Assembly (NCBI RefSeq): GCF_004327985.1
Contig: NZ_SJDL01000018.1
Span: 31,231-95,230 of the forward strand
From: Marinobacter halodurans
GTDB lineage: Bacteria > Pseudomonadota > Gammaproteobacteria > Pseudomonadales > Oleiphilaceae
Reading direction: 5' to 3'
Length of the DNA stretch: 64,000 bases
The notes beneath the pieces were generated by a model. It was not told the DNA's origin. It worked only from the letters and a program-made list of their open reading frames with translations, and did not search any database. Positions 26,446-37,403 of this stretch are shown here, piece after piece. Position 1 is the stretch's first letter. Each line of letters opens with the position of its first letter. The translations under genes were made by a program, and so were the position numbers.

Positions 26446-29400
26446 ATGGGCAATCACCATGACAGCATCGCCCTGGATTGGGTTAGGGGCGAAATTCAGG
26501 ACACCCTGAAACAGGGTCAGCAGGCACTGGAAGCCTATGTCGACAACCGTGACGACACGGCACGCCTGCGTTTTTGCCTGAACTATCTCCACCAGGTGCA
26601 TGGCACCCTGCAGATGGTCGAACTCTATGGCGCGGCCCTGTTGACCGAAGAGATGGAAAAGCTGGCCCAGGCCATCCTCAACGACGCCACCAGCAACGTC
26701 GATGAAGCCATCGAAGTGCTGATGCAGGCGATCCTGCAGCTGCCGCAGTACCTGGAGCACCTGGACAGTCACCGCGACGATTTCCCGCTGGCCCTGCTGC
26801 CGCTGCTCAACGACCTGCGGGCCGCCCGTGGGGAAGCCCTGCTGTCCGACACGTCCCTGTTCAAGCCGGACCTGTCCGCGGCGGAGTTCCGGGCCAACCC
26901 GGCGGCGTCCCAGCGTCTGCAGGATCCCAAGGTGCTGGGCCACGTCCGCAAGCTCCGCCAGATGTTCCAGTTCGCGCTGGTGGGCATCATCCGCGAGGCC
27001 GAGCTGGACTCCCATTTCGACTACATGGACAAGGTGATCCAGCGGGTCATCAAACTGTGCCAGGGAACCCCCCGGGGCGAACTGTGGCAGGCGGCCGGCG
27101 GTTTCCTGGATACGCTCAAGAGCCGGCACAACTCGATCAACTCCGCCGTCAAATCCCTGCTGCGCCAGTTGGATGCGGAACTCAAGCGTCTGCTGGACGA
27201 GCACGGCGACATCCTGCAGCAGCCGGTCCCCGAGGCGCTGTTCAAACACCTGCTGTACTATGTCGCCCGCGCCGACGACCTGGGCATACCCCGGGTCAAC
27301 GATCTGCGCAGCCGCTATAAACTGGCAGAGGCCCTGCCCTCCGACGAAACCGTCGATGACGCCCGCCGGCGGGTGTCCGGGCCCGGTCGCGAGGCTATCC
27401 ATTCCGTGGTCAGCGCCCTCAATGAGGAACTGGCCCGCCTGAAAGACCAGCTCGACCTGTTCGTGCGCGCCGAATTCCGCCAGAACAGCGAACTGGAAGA
27501 GTTGCTGCCAGGCCTGCAACAGGTGGCCAATACCCTGGCCGTCCTGGGCCTGGGCATCCCGCGCCGGGTCGTTACCGAGCAGATTGAGATCGTCCAGCGC
27601 CTCAGCCGGGACGATGATCCGGCCGACGACGGCATCCTGATGGATATTGCCGGCGCCCTGCTTTACGTCGAAGCCACCCTGGCCGGCCTTGAGAAAGAGC
27701 GCCAGACCCACACCGAGGACTCCGGCGGCGCAGTCCAGTACGGCACCCAGGAGCTGAACGACGCGAACCGGGCCCTGCTGCGTGAATCCCGCAATTCGCT
27801 GGAGCAGGTCAAGACCGCCATCGTCAATTTCATTGCCGCCCAATGGGACCGACGTGAGATCGAACATGTTCCGGGCCTGCTGCACAGTATCCGCGGCGGC
27901 CTGCAACTGGTGCCGCTGGAACGCGTCTGCAACATGCTGGCGTCCGCCGAGCGCTACGTCACCGATGTCCTGCTGGACGGCCAGCGAGTCCCGGACTGGC
28001 AGCAACTGGACACCCTGGCCGACATGGTGACCAGTATCGAGTACTACCTCGAGCGCCTGGCCGAAGGTATCGAAGACAACGAGAGCGTCCTCAAGATTGC
28101 CGAGGACAGCCTGCGCAGCCTCGGCTTCCCGGTGGGCGAAGAACCCACCTGGAGCAACCAGCCGGCCGCAGCGCCCGCCGAGGAAGAAACGCTCCAGGCC
28201 GCTCCCGAACCGGACGCACCGAAAGCCTCCGATGCCGATCTGGTGGACGACGAAATCCTCGAGATCTTCATCGAGGAAGCCGAGGAAGTCCTGACCACCA
28301 TCCGCGACTTCTACCCGCGCCTGCGCCAGGATCACGACGATCGCGAGGCCCTCACCGAAGTCCGCCGTGCTTTCCATACCCTCAAGGGCAGCGGCCGACT
28401 GGTTGGGGCCACCAGCATCGGTGAGCTGGCCTGGGCGGTGGAAAACCTGCTCAACCGGGTGATTGACCAGAGCATTCGCCCCACCGACGAACTCTTCTCC
28501 CTGGTGGATACGGTCATCGAGCGGGTTCCTGGCCTGATCACCGAATTCCGTGACGGCAGCGCCGATGGCGACGTCAACGACCTGATCGCCCAGGCCGATG
28601 CACTGGCGACCACGCGCAAGACCGGCCCCGACAGCGAGGCCAGTGCGGAACCGGCAATCGACGAGGCCGAACCGGCCGCCGAAAGCGAACCCGGGGACGC
28701 AGCCGCTGAACCGGCCGAGCCCGTCACGCCGACGGCGGACGAAAGCCCGGACGATGACCTGATTGACGACGAAATCCTCGAGATCTTTATCGAGGAAGCG
28801 GGCGAGGTGCTGGAAACCATCCGGGAATACCTCCCCATGCTGCTGCGCCAGTTCGACGACCGTACGGCGCTGGCCGAAGTCCGTCGTGCGTTCCACACCC
28901 TCAAGGGCAGCGGCCGCATGGTTGGCGCCAGTGTCGTTGGCGAGCTGGCCTGGGCGGTGGAAAATATGCTTAACCGGGTGATCGACGGCAGCGTGTTCAT
29001 GAACGACGACATCGCCCGCCTGCTGGACGATGTCGTGGGTGTCATTCCGACCCTGGTCAGCGATTTCGAGGCACGGCAACCGGCATCGCTGGATACGGCA
29101 TCGCTGGAAGCCCGTGCGACCGCCCTGGCCAACGGCGAGATCCCGGAATCCAGCCGCATGCCGGAAGACAACGACAGCACCCATGTCGAACCGGAGACGG
29201 CGACGACCGCAGCCCCCTCGCAGGGCCTCTCCGAGCATGCCGAAGGGAATGAATCCGCCGACGAGCAACTGGTGGATCCGGTCCTGCTGGACATCTTCGA
29301 GAGCGAAACAGAGACCCACCTGCAGGCGCTCAAACAGTTCCTGGCCGAGGCCGAAGGTCGCGAAACCACGGCTTACACCGACGGCCTGTCCCGTGCCCTG

Positions 29401-32400
29401 CACACCCTGAAAGGATCGGCCCATACCGCCGGTATCGAACCGCTGGCCACCCTCATTTCTCCGCTGGAGAAATTCGTGAAGACGGCCCGCGCCGAAAACC
29501 ACCGGGCGGACCGCGACGTGATGGCCCTGCTGGCCGATGCCTGCGATTTTATCGAGCGCGGCCTGGAGCAGATCCGCAGCGCGCCGCAGCAGCCGCTGGC
29601 AGGGACGGATGCGTTCCTCGAACGTCTCGACATGCTGGCGGCCCGCACCTTGTCCTCCAATCCGGTGGGCGCCGACGACGCCCAGGCCGAACAGCGGCCG
29701 GACCCGCAACTGATCCAGCTCTTCCTCAACGAAGGCCTGGATATCCTGCTGGATGCGGACTCCATTCTGGACGCCTGGGCGGCGGCACCGGGCGAGAATG
29801 AGCAGCTCGACAAGCTGGTGCTGGAACTGCGCCAGCTGGCGCGTGGCGCCGAAATCGCCGGTCTGACCGACGTTTCCAGCCTGGCGGATCGGCTGGAGCG
29901 AACCTATGCCGCCGTGTTTGACGCCAAGGCGCAGCCCGACAGCGACTTCTTCGACGTTGCCCGGGCCGGCCACGAGGCCCTGATCAACATGATGGACCAG
30001 GTGGCCGCCGGTCTGGCCACCAAACCCGACGCTGAACTGCTGGACCGCCTCCAGGTCCAGCTCGACCAGTTCCGGGAACAGGCAAATTCCAGCTTTGACC
30101 AGGAACTGGACGAGATCGACAGCAGCTTCGAGGAAGATCTGGAGCTGCCCACGCTGGAGGTGGTGTCCGACGACGTATCGGATGCCGCCGGGGCAGAAAT
30201 GCCGGCGGGCGGTGACACCGAACTCGACCCCGAGTTGGTCGACATCTTCCTTGAGGAGGCCGCCGACCTGATCGAGGGCACGGGCGAACGACTCCAGCAG
30301 TGGACCGAACAACCGTCCGACACCGAATTGCTGCGCCACCTGCAGCGCGACCTGCACACCCTCAAGGGCGGCGCCCGACTGGCGGACATCCGCGCGATCG
30401 GCGACCTGTCCCACGAACTGGAAACCCTGTTCGAAGGCCTGACCGACAACCGGCTCAACGCCAGTGACGACCTCGAAGACCTGCTGTTGCGCAGCCATGA
30501 CCGCCTCGCAGCCATGGTCGACGCTATCAGCGCCGGTGACCAGCCGCGCCCGGCTCCGGACCTGGTCCAGGAAATCCAGGCCTATATCAGCAGCCATGCC
30601 GGCAGCAGCGGCGCAACGGCCATCGACGAGCCCGAGGACGACCTCGAACTGCCACAGCTGGAAGTCACCGAAGCCGACGAGGCCGACGAATACGATGCCG
30701 CCGGGCCCGACGAAGACACGCCAACCGAAACAGGGGCGTTGCAGAACCTGGATCCGGAACTGGCGGAAATCTTCCTCGAAGAAGCCGGCGACATCATCGA
30801 CACCACCGCCGAGCAACTGCACCAATGGCAGGCCAACCCCGACCAGCCGCAACTGGTCAAGGAGCTGCAGCGCGAACTCCATACCCTGAAGGGCGGCGCC
30901 CGCATGGCGGAAATCGCGCCGGTGGCGGACATCGCCCATGAAATGGAAACGCTGTTCGAGCGCATCGTCGAAGGCCGGCTGGCCGCCACGCCCGAACGCA
31001 CCGACGTCGCCCTGCGTGCCCACGACCAGCTTGCCGCCATGGTCGACGCCATTGCCGAAAACGGCGAGTGCCCGGACGCGCCCGACGTCCTGGCTGCGCT
31101 GAAGTCGGCCCTGACCGACACGCCGGCGGCCGCACCTGCCACCGACGAAGCTGCAGAGGTGGAAGCCGCTGCGGACCAGGAAACCGAAGCGCCGGAAGCC
31201 GAAGCCGACGAGAGCGTGTTCGACGACGCGCTGCTGGTGGAAGCCATGGACCAGGCCGCAGCCGACGAAGACAGCGACGCCGAAGATCTCGACCAGGAAC
31301 TGGTGAGCATCTTCCTCGAAGAAGCCTACGACTTGGTCAATTCTACCGCCAGCACGCTGCACAGCTGGACCGAAGATCCCAGCAACACCGCGCTGGCCGG
31401 CGAACTCCAGCGCGACGTGCATACCCTCAAGGGGGGCGCCCGCATGGCCGGGGCCGACGCCATCGGCGATCTGACCCACGTGCTGGAAGACCTGTTCGAG
31501 CGCGTTGCCGAAGGCCGTCTGGACGCCACGTCCGAGATGACGGACCTGCTGTTTGCCTGCCACGACCGGCTGGCCCAGATGGTCGAGCAGGTGGCGGCAC
31601 AGAAACCCTGTGAACCGGCCACCGCCCTGATCGAACGCGTTCAGTCGATTCTCGCCGGCCGGACCGGCGAGACGCCGTCCGAAGACCGGACCGATACCGG
31701 TGCTCCACTGGAAACCCAACCGGAAGCCGAGCAGCCCTCACCCGCCACGGAGACCGTCGCGGAAGGCGAGACGCTGGATCGGGACGACGACCTGATCGGC
31801 ATCTTCCTCGATGAGGGCGTGGAGATCCACGACGCCATCAAGGAGTGCCTGGCGCAGTGGCGCGACGAGCCGGAAACCCTGGGCGGGATGACGTCGCTAC
31901 TGCAGGAACTGCACACACTCAAGGGCGGCGCGCGACTGGCCGACGTGGACCCCATCGCGGATCTGGCGGAAACCTGGTCCGAACGCCTGGAATCCACACT
32001 GGCGGATTTCGCCGACAGCACCGCCGCCCTGGCGCTCAGCGAAAGAGCGTCGAACCAGTTGGCGCAGATGCTGCGCGATATCGAGGAAGGCCGTGCACCG
32101 GTCGCGGACACCGGGTTGATCGATGCCCTGGCCCAGGGCATCACACCGGTGGACGACGAAGCCGCGACGACGGCCGACAGCAAAACCGCCCAGCCGGAGA
32201 GCGTCGATCCGGAAGTGCTGGAAATCTTCCTGGAAGAGGCCGGCGAGCTCCTGGACCAGATCGAGAACCTGCTGGAAGACTGGCGCAAGGAGCCCTCCAG
32301 CAACCATTTCAATCGCGAATTGCAGCGGGCCCTGCACACCCTCAAGGGCGGCGCGCGACTGGCGCAGCTGGTTGAGCTGGGGGACAAGGCCCATGCCTTC

Positions 32401-34536
32401 GAAACCCGCCTGATCGACCTGGGCGGCAATGAGCCGGATGGCGCCACCTGGAACGCCATTACCCGGGATCACGACATCCTGACCGACATGGTGGGCGACA
32501 TCCGCAGGCGCTATGAAAATGCCGGCGATGGCCCCGTGACCCTGCCCGCCACGCCGGAAAACAAAGCGGACACACCGGTCGCACCGACACCCGCGACGGA
32601 GCAGTCGTCAGAGCCGGTAGGGGAAGCCAGGCCGGAGCCGCAGGCCAAGCCGCATCCCAAGCCCCAGGCCAGGAACCGCAAGGCGGATCCCGCCCGCGCG
32701 GCGCAGGAAACCATCCGCGTCAACGCCCCACTGCTGGACGAACTGGTCAACCTCGCCGGCGAGACCAGTATCACCCGCAGCCGCCTGGAGCAGCAGTCCA
32801 GCGATTTCAGCCACACCCTGGACGAAATGGCGGCGACCATCGAGCGTCTGCGCGAACAGCTGCGCCGGATGGACATCGAGACCGAGGCGCAGATCCTGTT
32901 CCGCGCCGAAAAAGAGCACGGACCGGATTACGGCGAGGATTTCGACCCGCTGGAGATGGACCGCTACTCGTCGATCCAGCAGCTGTCCCGGGCGCTGAGC
33001 GAATCCGCCTCGGACCTGGCGGACCTGCGTGAAACCATGTCCGACCGGACCCGCGATACGGAAACCCTGCTGGTCCAGCAGTCCCGGATCAACACCGAGC
33101 TGCAGGAAGGCCTGATGAAGACGCGGATGAACCCGTTCGCGTCCATGGTGCCCCGCCTGCGCCGGATCGTGCGCCAGATCAGCGGTGAGCTGAACAAGAA
33201 AGTCGAGTTCGACGTCCGCAACGCCGAAGGCGAGATGGACCGCAACATCCTCGAACGCATGGTCGCGCCGCTGGAGCACATGCTGCGCAACGCCCTCGAC
33301 CACGGCATCGAAACACCGGAAGAACGCCGCAAGGCCGGCAAACCGGAAACCGGCGAGATCATCCTGTCACTGACCCGCGAAGGCGGTGAAGTGGTGCTGC
33401 GGATGATGGACGACGGCGCCGGCATCCGCACCTCGGCCGTCCGCGAGAAAGCCATCAAACAGGGCCTGCTGCGCGAAGACGAGGACCTGTCCGACCGGGA
33501 AATCCTGCAGTTCATCCTGCAGCCCGGCTTCTCCACCGCCGCCCAGGTGACCCAGATCTCCGGCCGCGGCGTGGGCATGGACGTGGTGGCCAGCGAGATC
33601 AAACAGCTCGGCGGCAGCCTGGACATCAGCTCGGTGCTCGGCGAGGGCACCACCTTCACCGTGCGCCTGCCGTTCACCGTCTCGGTCAACCGCGCGCTGA
33701 TGGTGTCCACCGGCGAGGATTTCTACGCCATCCCGCTCAACACCATCGAGGGGATCGTGCGGGTCAGCACCTATGAACTGGAAGAGTACTACAAGCCCGA
33801 TGCGCCGCTGTACGAATACGCCGGCCAGCAGTATCGCCTGCAGTACCTGGGCGGCCTGCTGCACAGCGAGCACCATCCCAAGCTGCAGGGTCAGGCCCTG
33901 CCGCTACCGGTCATCCTGGTGCGTGGTGCCGAGCAGCCCATGGCCCTGCAGGTGGACAGCCTGATGGGCAGCCGGGAGATCGTGGTCAAATCCCTGGGGC
34001 CGCAGTTCTCCTCGGTCCGCGGCGTGTCCGGCGCCACGATCCTGGGGGATGGTAACGTGGTCGTGATCCTCGACCTGCCGGCCATGATCCGCTCCGACAT
34101 GCTGTCCGAGCGCCAGCGTCTGGCGGACCTGGAAGCGGCACAGGCCCAGGCCCGCCGCGAGGACCGCGAAACGCTGGTCATGGTGGTGGACGACTCGGTG
34201 ACTGTGCGCAAGGTCACCTCGCGCCTGCTGGAGCGTAACGGCATGGTGGTCATTACGGCGAAGGACGGCCTCGACGCCGTGGCCCAGCTGCAGGACCACC
34301 GTCCCGACATCATCCTGCTGGACATCGAGATGCCACGGATGGACGGCTTCGAAGTGGCCAGCTTCGTGCGTCACGATGACAGCCTGCGTGACACGCCCAT
34401 CTGTATGATCACCTCGCGGACCGGCCAGAAACACCGGGAGCGGGCCCTGGCGCTGGGCGTCAACGAGTATCTGGGCAAGCCATTCCAGGAAACCCAGCTG
34501 CTTGACACCATCGAGCGCCTGACCGGGAATCAGTGA
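26446..34536 (+). CDS. chpA: Giant hybrid chemotaxis histidine kinase ChpA
   Basis: ChpA is the CheA-like kinase of the Pil-Chp system. ATG 26446 (GGAG upstream) gives 2696 residues. Order: a FimL-like N-terminal region with two degenerate Hpt-like parts (to about 580); Hpt modules with phospho-His at about 644, 817, 986, 1304, 1479, 1659, 1823 and 1964; and one defunct module (Arg1129 in the His position). The CheA dimerisation/kinase core starts at about 2086 (LLDELVNLAGE; N-box MLRNALDHGIE; DDGAGI; GRGVGMDVV). A CheW-like domain follows, then a receiver at about 2575-2696 with phospho-Asp2626. Acidic Ala/Glu linkers separate the modules. P. aeruginosa ChpA, as I recall, has about 2470 residues and six Hpt. 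The chpB start overlaps its stop. Confidence 0.95.
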   Translation: MGNHHDSIALDWVRGEIQDTLKQGQQALEAYVDNRDDTARLRFCLNYLHQVHGTLQMVELYGAALLTEEMEKLAQAILNDATSNVDEAIEVLMQAILQLPQYLEHLDSHRDDFPLALLPLLNDLRAARGEALLSDTSLFKPDLSAAEFRANPAASQRLQDPKVLGHVRKLRQMFQFALVGIIREAELDSHFDYMDKVIQRVIKLCQGTPRGELWQAAGGFLDTLKSRHNSINSAVKSLLRQLDAELKRLLDEHGDILQQPVPEALFKHLLYYVARADDLGIPRVNDLRSRYKLAEALPSDETVDDARRRVSGPGREAIHSVVSALNEELARLKDQLDLFVRAEFRQNSELEELLPGLQQVANTLAVLGLGIPRRVVTEQIEIVQRLSRDDDPADDGILMDIAGALLYVEATLAGLEKERQTHTEDSGGAVQYGTQELNDANRALLRESRNSLEQVKTAIVNFIAAQWDRREIEHVPGLLHSIRGGLQLVPLERVCNMLASAERYVTDVLLDGQRVPDWQQLDTLADMVTSIEYYLERLAEGIEDNESVLKIAEDSLRSLGFPVGEEPTWSNQPAAAPAEEETLQAAPEPDAPKASDADLVDDEILEIFIEEAEEVLTTIRDFYPRLRQDHDDREALTEVRRAFHTLKGSGRLVGATSIGELAWAVENLLNRVIDQSIRPTDELFSLVDTVIERVPGLITEFRDGSADGDVNDLIAQADALATTRKTGPDSEASAEPAIDEAEPAAESEPGDAAAEPAEPVTPTADESPDDDLIDDEILEIFIEEAGEVLETIREYLPMLLRQFDDRTALAEVRRAFHTLKGSGRMVGASVVGELAWAVENMLNRVIDGSVFMNDDIARLLDDVVGVIPTLVSDFEARQPASLDTASLEARATALANGEIPESSRMPEDNDSTHVEPETATTAAPSQGLSEHAEGNESADEQLVDPVLLDIFESETETHLQALKQFLAEAEGRETTAYTDGLSRALHTLKGSAHTAGIEPLATLISPLEKFVKTARAENHRADRDVMALLADACDFIERGLEQIRSAPQQPLAGTDAFLERLDMLAARTLSSNPVGADDAQAEQRPDPQLIQLFLNEGLDILLDADSILDAWAAAPGENEQLDKLVLELRQLARGAEIAGLTDVSSLADRLERTYAAVFDAKAQPDSDFFDVARAGHEALINMMDQVAAGLATKPDAELLDRLQVQLDQFREQANSSFDQELDEIDSSFEEDLELPTLEVVSDDVSDAAGAEMPAGGDTELDPELVDIFLEEAADLIEGTGERLQQWTEQPSDTELLRHLQRDLHTLKGGARLADIRAIGDLSHELETLFEGLTDNRLNASDDLEDLLLRSHDRLAAMVDAISAGDQPRPAPDLVQEIQAYISSHAGSSGATAIDEPEDDLELPQLEVTEADEADEYDAAGPDEDTPTETGALQNLDPELAEIFLEEAGDIIDTTAEQLHQWQANPDQPQLVKELQRELHTLKGGARMAEIAPVADIAHEMETLFERIVEGRLAATPERTDVALRAHDQLAAMVDAIAENGECPDAPDVLAALKSALTDTPAAAPATDEAAEVEAAADQETEAPEAEADESVFDDALLVEAMDQAAADEDSDAEDLDQELVSIFLEEAYDLVNSTASTLHSWTEDPSNTALAGELQRDVHTLKGGARMAGADAIGDLTHVLEDLFERVAEGRLDATSEMTDLLFACHDRLAQMVEQVAAQKPCEPATALIERVQSILAGRTGETPSEDRTDTGAPLETQPEAEQPSPATETVAEGETLDRDDDLIGIFLDEGVEIHDAIKECLAQWRDEPETLGGMTSLLQELHTLKGGARLADVDPIADLAETWSERLESTLADFADSTAALALSERASNQLAQMLRDIEEGRAPVADTGLIDALAQGITPVDDEAATTADSKTAQPESVDPEVLEIFLEEAGELLDQIENLLEDWRKEPSSNHFNRELQRALHTLKGGARLAQLVELGDKAHAFETRLIDLGGNEPDGATWNAITRDHDILTDMVGDIRRRYENAGDGPVTLPATPENKADTPVAPTPATEQSSEPVGEARPEPQAKPHPKPQARNRKADPARAAQETIRVNAPLLDELVNLAGETSITRSRLEQQSSDFSHTLDEMAATIERLREQLRRMDIETEAQILFRAEKEHGPDYGEDFDPLEMDRYSSIQQLSRALSESASDLADLRETMSDRTRDTETLLVQQSRINTELQEGLMKTRMNPFASMVPRLRRIVRQISGELNKKVEFDVRNAEGEMDRNILERMVAPLEHMLRNALDHGIETPEERRKAGKPETGEIILSLTREGGEVVLRMMDDGAGIRTSAVREKAIKQGLLREDEDLSDREILQFILQPGFSTAAQVTQISGRGVGMDVVASEIKQLGGSLDISSVLGEGTTFTVRLPFTVSVNRALMVSTGEDFYAIPLNTIEGIVRVSTYELEEYYKPDAPLYEYAGQQYRLQYLGGLLHSEHHPKLQGQALPLPVILVRGAEQPMALQVDSLMGSREIVVKSLGPQFSSVRGVSGATILGDGNVVVILDLPAMIRSDMLSERQRLADLEAAQAQARREDRETLVMVVDDSVTVRKVTSRLLERNGMVVITAKDGLDAVAQLQDHRPDIILLDIEMPRMDGFEVASFVRHDDSLRDTPICMITSRTGQKHRERALALGVNEYLGKPFQETQLLDTIERLTGNQ

Positions 34537-35585
34537 TGACCCGGGAAATGCTGCCGCCGGGGGTGGCTATCGTATCCGATAGCCCTCTCCAGCGGCGCCG
34601 GTTGCAGGATGCAGTCGGGAAATTCGGCCTGGACAGCCGCTTTACCGGGGATCCCGGGCGCCTGTTGGCGCAGCCGGCGATACCCGACGTCGAACTCTGG
34701 CTGGTGACCCTGGAAGACGAGGCGGATCACCCCGCGCTGTTCGATTTCCTGCTGGAAAACACCGACGCGCCGATCCTGTTCGGTGTGGACATCGCCCCGG
34801 CACCGGGCACGACCGATGCCTCCCGCTGGGAGCGGCGCCTGCTGGACAAGCTGGAACAACAGCTGGGCATGCTGGAACAACTGGACAGCGCCACCACGCT
34901 GGAAGCGCTGGATCAGCCCGGGGAACCGGCCACCCGCCGGGAGCGGCCGACCTGGATTCCCCTCGGCAAAACGGACGAACCGGCCGAGGAAGTGTGGATC
35001 CTGGGGGCGTCACTGGGCGGCCCGGCCGCCGTGAAAACGTTCCTCGACCATTTGCCGCCGGGACTGCCGGTAGGCTTTATCTACGCCCAGCACATCGACG
35101 GTAACTTTACCGAAGTGCTGACCCGGGTGCTGGGGCGCCACGCGGACTACAACCTGCGCCGGGCGGAACCCGGCCATCGGGTGCGCAACGGCGACGTGGT
35201 GCTGCTGCCGGTGGAGAACGAGTGGTTCCTGGACGAGGGCGGCCGCCTTCAGGAGAAAGGCACGCCCTGGCCCGGGCCCTACGGTCCATCCATCGACCAG
35301 GTCCTGCTGAACGTGGCCGACCATTACCGGGACCGCTGCCATGCTATCCTGTTTTCCGGCATGGGCAACGACGGGGCCATCGCGGCACCATTGCTGCATG
35401 CCTATGGCAGCCGCATCTGGGTCCAGAACAGCGACAGCTGTGGCAACAGCTCGATGCCGGACTCGGTCCGGGCCACCGGCTGCACCAGCTTCGTGGGCGA
35501 TCCCGCGCAGCTGGCCCGAAAACTGATGCAAACCCTTGAAGAAGCCTGCCTGCTCAAGCGCAAGCAGGATCGCGACACCGCCTGA
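34536..35585 (+). CDS. chpB: CheB-type methylesterase ChpB
   Basis: A 349-residue protein-glutamate methylesterase that would reset PilJ. The start ATG 34536 shares its A with the chpA stop (TGATG). The catalytic triad is visible: Ser159 (GASLGGP), His186 (YAQHI) and Asp279 (GMGNDGA). The N-terminal about 125 residues look like a receiver but lack the phospho-acceptor Asp (the strand reads ELWLVTLED). Activation by phosphorylation from ChpA is therefore doubtful. Confidence 0.93.
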   Translation: MTREMLPPGVAIVSDSPLQRRRLQDAVGKFGLDSRFTGDPGRLLAQPAIPDVELWLVTLEDEADHPALFDFLLENTDAPILFGVDIAPAPGTTDASRWERRLLDKLEQQLGMLEQLDSATTLEALDQPGEPATRRERPTWIPLGKTDEPAEEVWILGASLGGPAAVKTFLDHLPPGLPVGFIYAQHIDGNFTEVLTRVLGRHADYNLRRAEPGHRVRNGDVVLLPVENEWFLDEGGRLQEKGTPWPGPYGPSIDQVLLNVADHYRDRCHAILFSGMGNDGAIAAPLLHAYGSRIWVQNSDSCGNSSMPDSVRATGCTSFVGDPAQLARKLMQTLEEACLLKRKQDRDTA

Positions 35586-35595
35586 GGACGACACC

Positions 35596-36060
35596 ATGGC
35601 CGACAACTCCCAAGTCCTTCCCTGCGTACTGATTCCGGTAACGGACCGTCAACTGCTGCTGCCCAACGTTTCCATTGCCGAAATCGTCGATTATACCGAG
35701 CCGGAAGCGGCCGAAGGCGGCCCCGAGTGGCTGATCGGCCACCTCAACTGGCGCGGCCTGCGTCTGCCGGTCATCTCCTATGACGCCGCCAACGGGGGGC
35801 AGGGCGCCCGGCCGGACGGCGCCCGCGGCCGTATCGCGGTGCTCAATACCATCAGCGACAGCCACCAGGCCATGCCGTTCCTGGCCATGGTGACCCAGGG
35901 GATTCCCAGCCAGACCAAACTGGCCGAACCCCAGATCCAGCAGGTGGACGGCGACACCGGACCGGCCGACCTGATGGTGGTGGACGTGGACGGCCATACG
36001 GCCTATATCCCCAACCTCGAATACCTGGAATCCCTCGCCGCCCAGTCTTTCGCAGCCTGA
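35596..36060 (+). CDS. chpC: CheW-like protein ChpC
   Basis: A 154-residue CheW-domain protein, last gene of the pil-chp operon. CheW features: CVLIPVTDRQLLLPNVSIAEIVDY and GHLNWRGLRLPVISYD. In P. aeruginosa ChpC is a second adaptor linking additional input to ChpA. I start at ATG 35596, ten bp after chpB, with GAGGA upstream; the in-frame ATG at 35536 lies inside chpB. Confidence 0.92.
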   Translation: MADNSQVLPCVLIPVTDRQLLLPNVSIAEIVDYTEPEAAEGGPEWLIGHLNWRGLRLPVISYDAANGGQGARPDGARGRIAVLNTISDSHQAMPFLAMVTQGIPSQTKLAEPQIQQVDGDTGPADLMVVDVDGHTAYIPNLEYLESLAAQSFAA

Positions 36061-36103
36061 CCGTGAGGCGACAGGCAACGGGGGCCTCGTCCGGCGGGCG
36101 AAT

Positions 36104-36121
36104 GCGATGTTATAATATTGC
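36104..36121 (+). promoter_or_regulatory. Probable Zur box overlapping a -10 element
   Basis: GCGATGTTATAATATTGC is an imperfect palindrome centred on TTATAA (7 of 9 pairs match). It resembles the AT-rich ATGTTATA-type Zur operator. It contains a perfect TATAAT -10 (36111-36116) and lies 25 bp before zur, so zinc-loaded Zur would block its own promoter and znuCB. Confidence 0.6.
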
Positions 36122-36145
36122 GTTCATTGACCAACCGGACGCCCT

Positions 36146-36629
36146 ATGTCTCAGACACCGCTGCCCTACCGCGCGCACAACCACCGGGCCTGCGTGGATC
36201 AGGCCCTGGCCGACGCCCACCGTATCTGCAACGACGCCCACGCCCGTCTGACGCCAACACGGGAGCGGGTGCTGGAGCTGATCTGGCAATCCCACAAGCC
36301 GCTGGGAGCCTACGACCTGCTTGGTGCCCTGGCCCAGGAGGGTCAGAATGCGGCGCCACCGACGGTCTATCGGGCCCTCGATTTCCTCCAGCAACATGGC
36401 CTCGTGCACCGGATCGCGTCGCTCAACGCCTTTGTCGGCTGTGCCCATGCGGGACATCGCCACACGGGTTTCTTCCTGATCTGCCGGGCCTGTCGCAACG
36501 TGCTCGAACTGTCGGCACCGCAGGTCGCCGCTGCGGTGGACAAGGCGGCGCAGGAGGAAGGCTTCGCCGCCGAGGACACCACCCTGGAAATCGCCGGCCT
36601 GTGCCCCGCCTGCCAACGGGAGAGCGACC

Positions 36630-36637
<8 letters not shown>
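36146..36637 (+). CDS. zur: Zinc uptake regulator Zur (Fur family)
   Basis: A 163-residue Fur-family repressor. The winged-helix part contains [25 protein letters not shown] and [19 protein letters not shown]. The metal-binding half has [19 protein letters not shown] and CPAC, giving two Cys-X2-Cys structural zinc pairs. Its co-transcription with znuC and znuB identifies it as Zur rather than Fur. The stop overlaps the znuC start by eight bases. Confidence 0.93.

Positions 36638-37389
<752 letters not shown>

Positions 37390-37403
<14 letters not shown>

Noticed and set aside
26257..31719. An uninterrupted 1820-codon frame on the minus strand opposite chpA and the pilK end.
   Set aside because: It mirrors the Hpt coding region exactly, has low-complexity Gly/Gln/Val composition, no domain and no ribosome site. 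High GC with biased codon use keeps stop codons out of this antisense frame.
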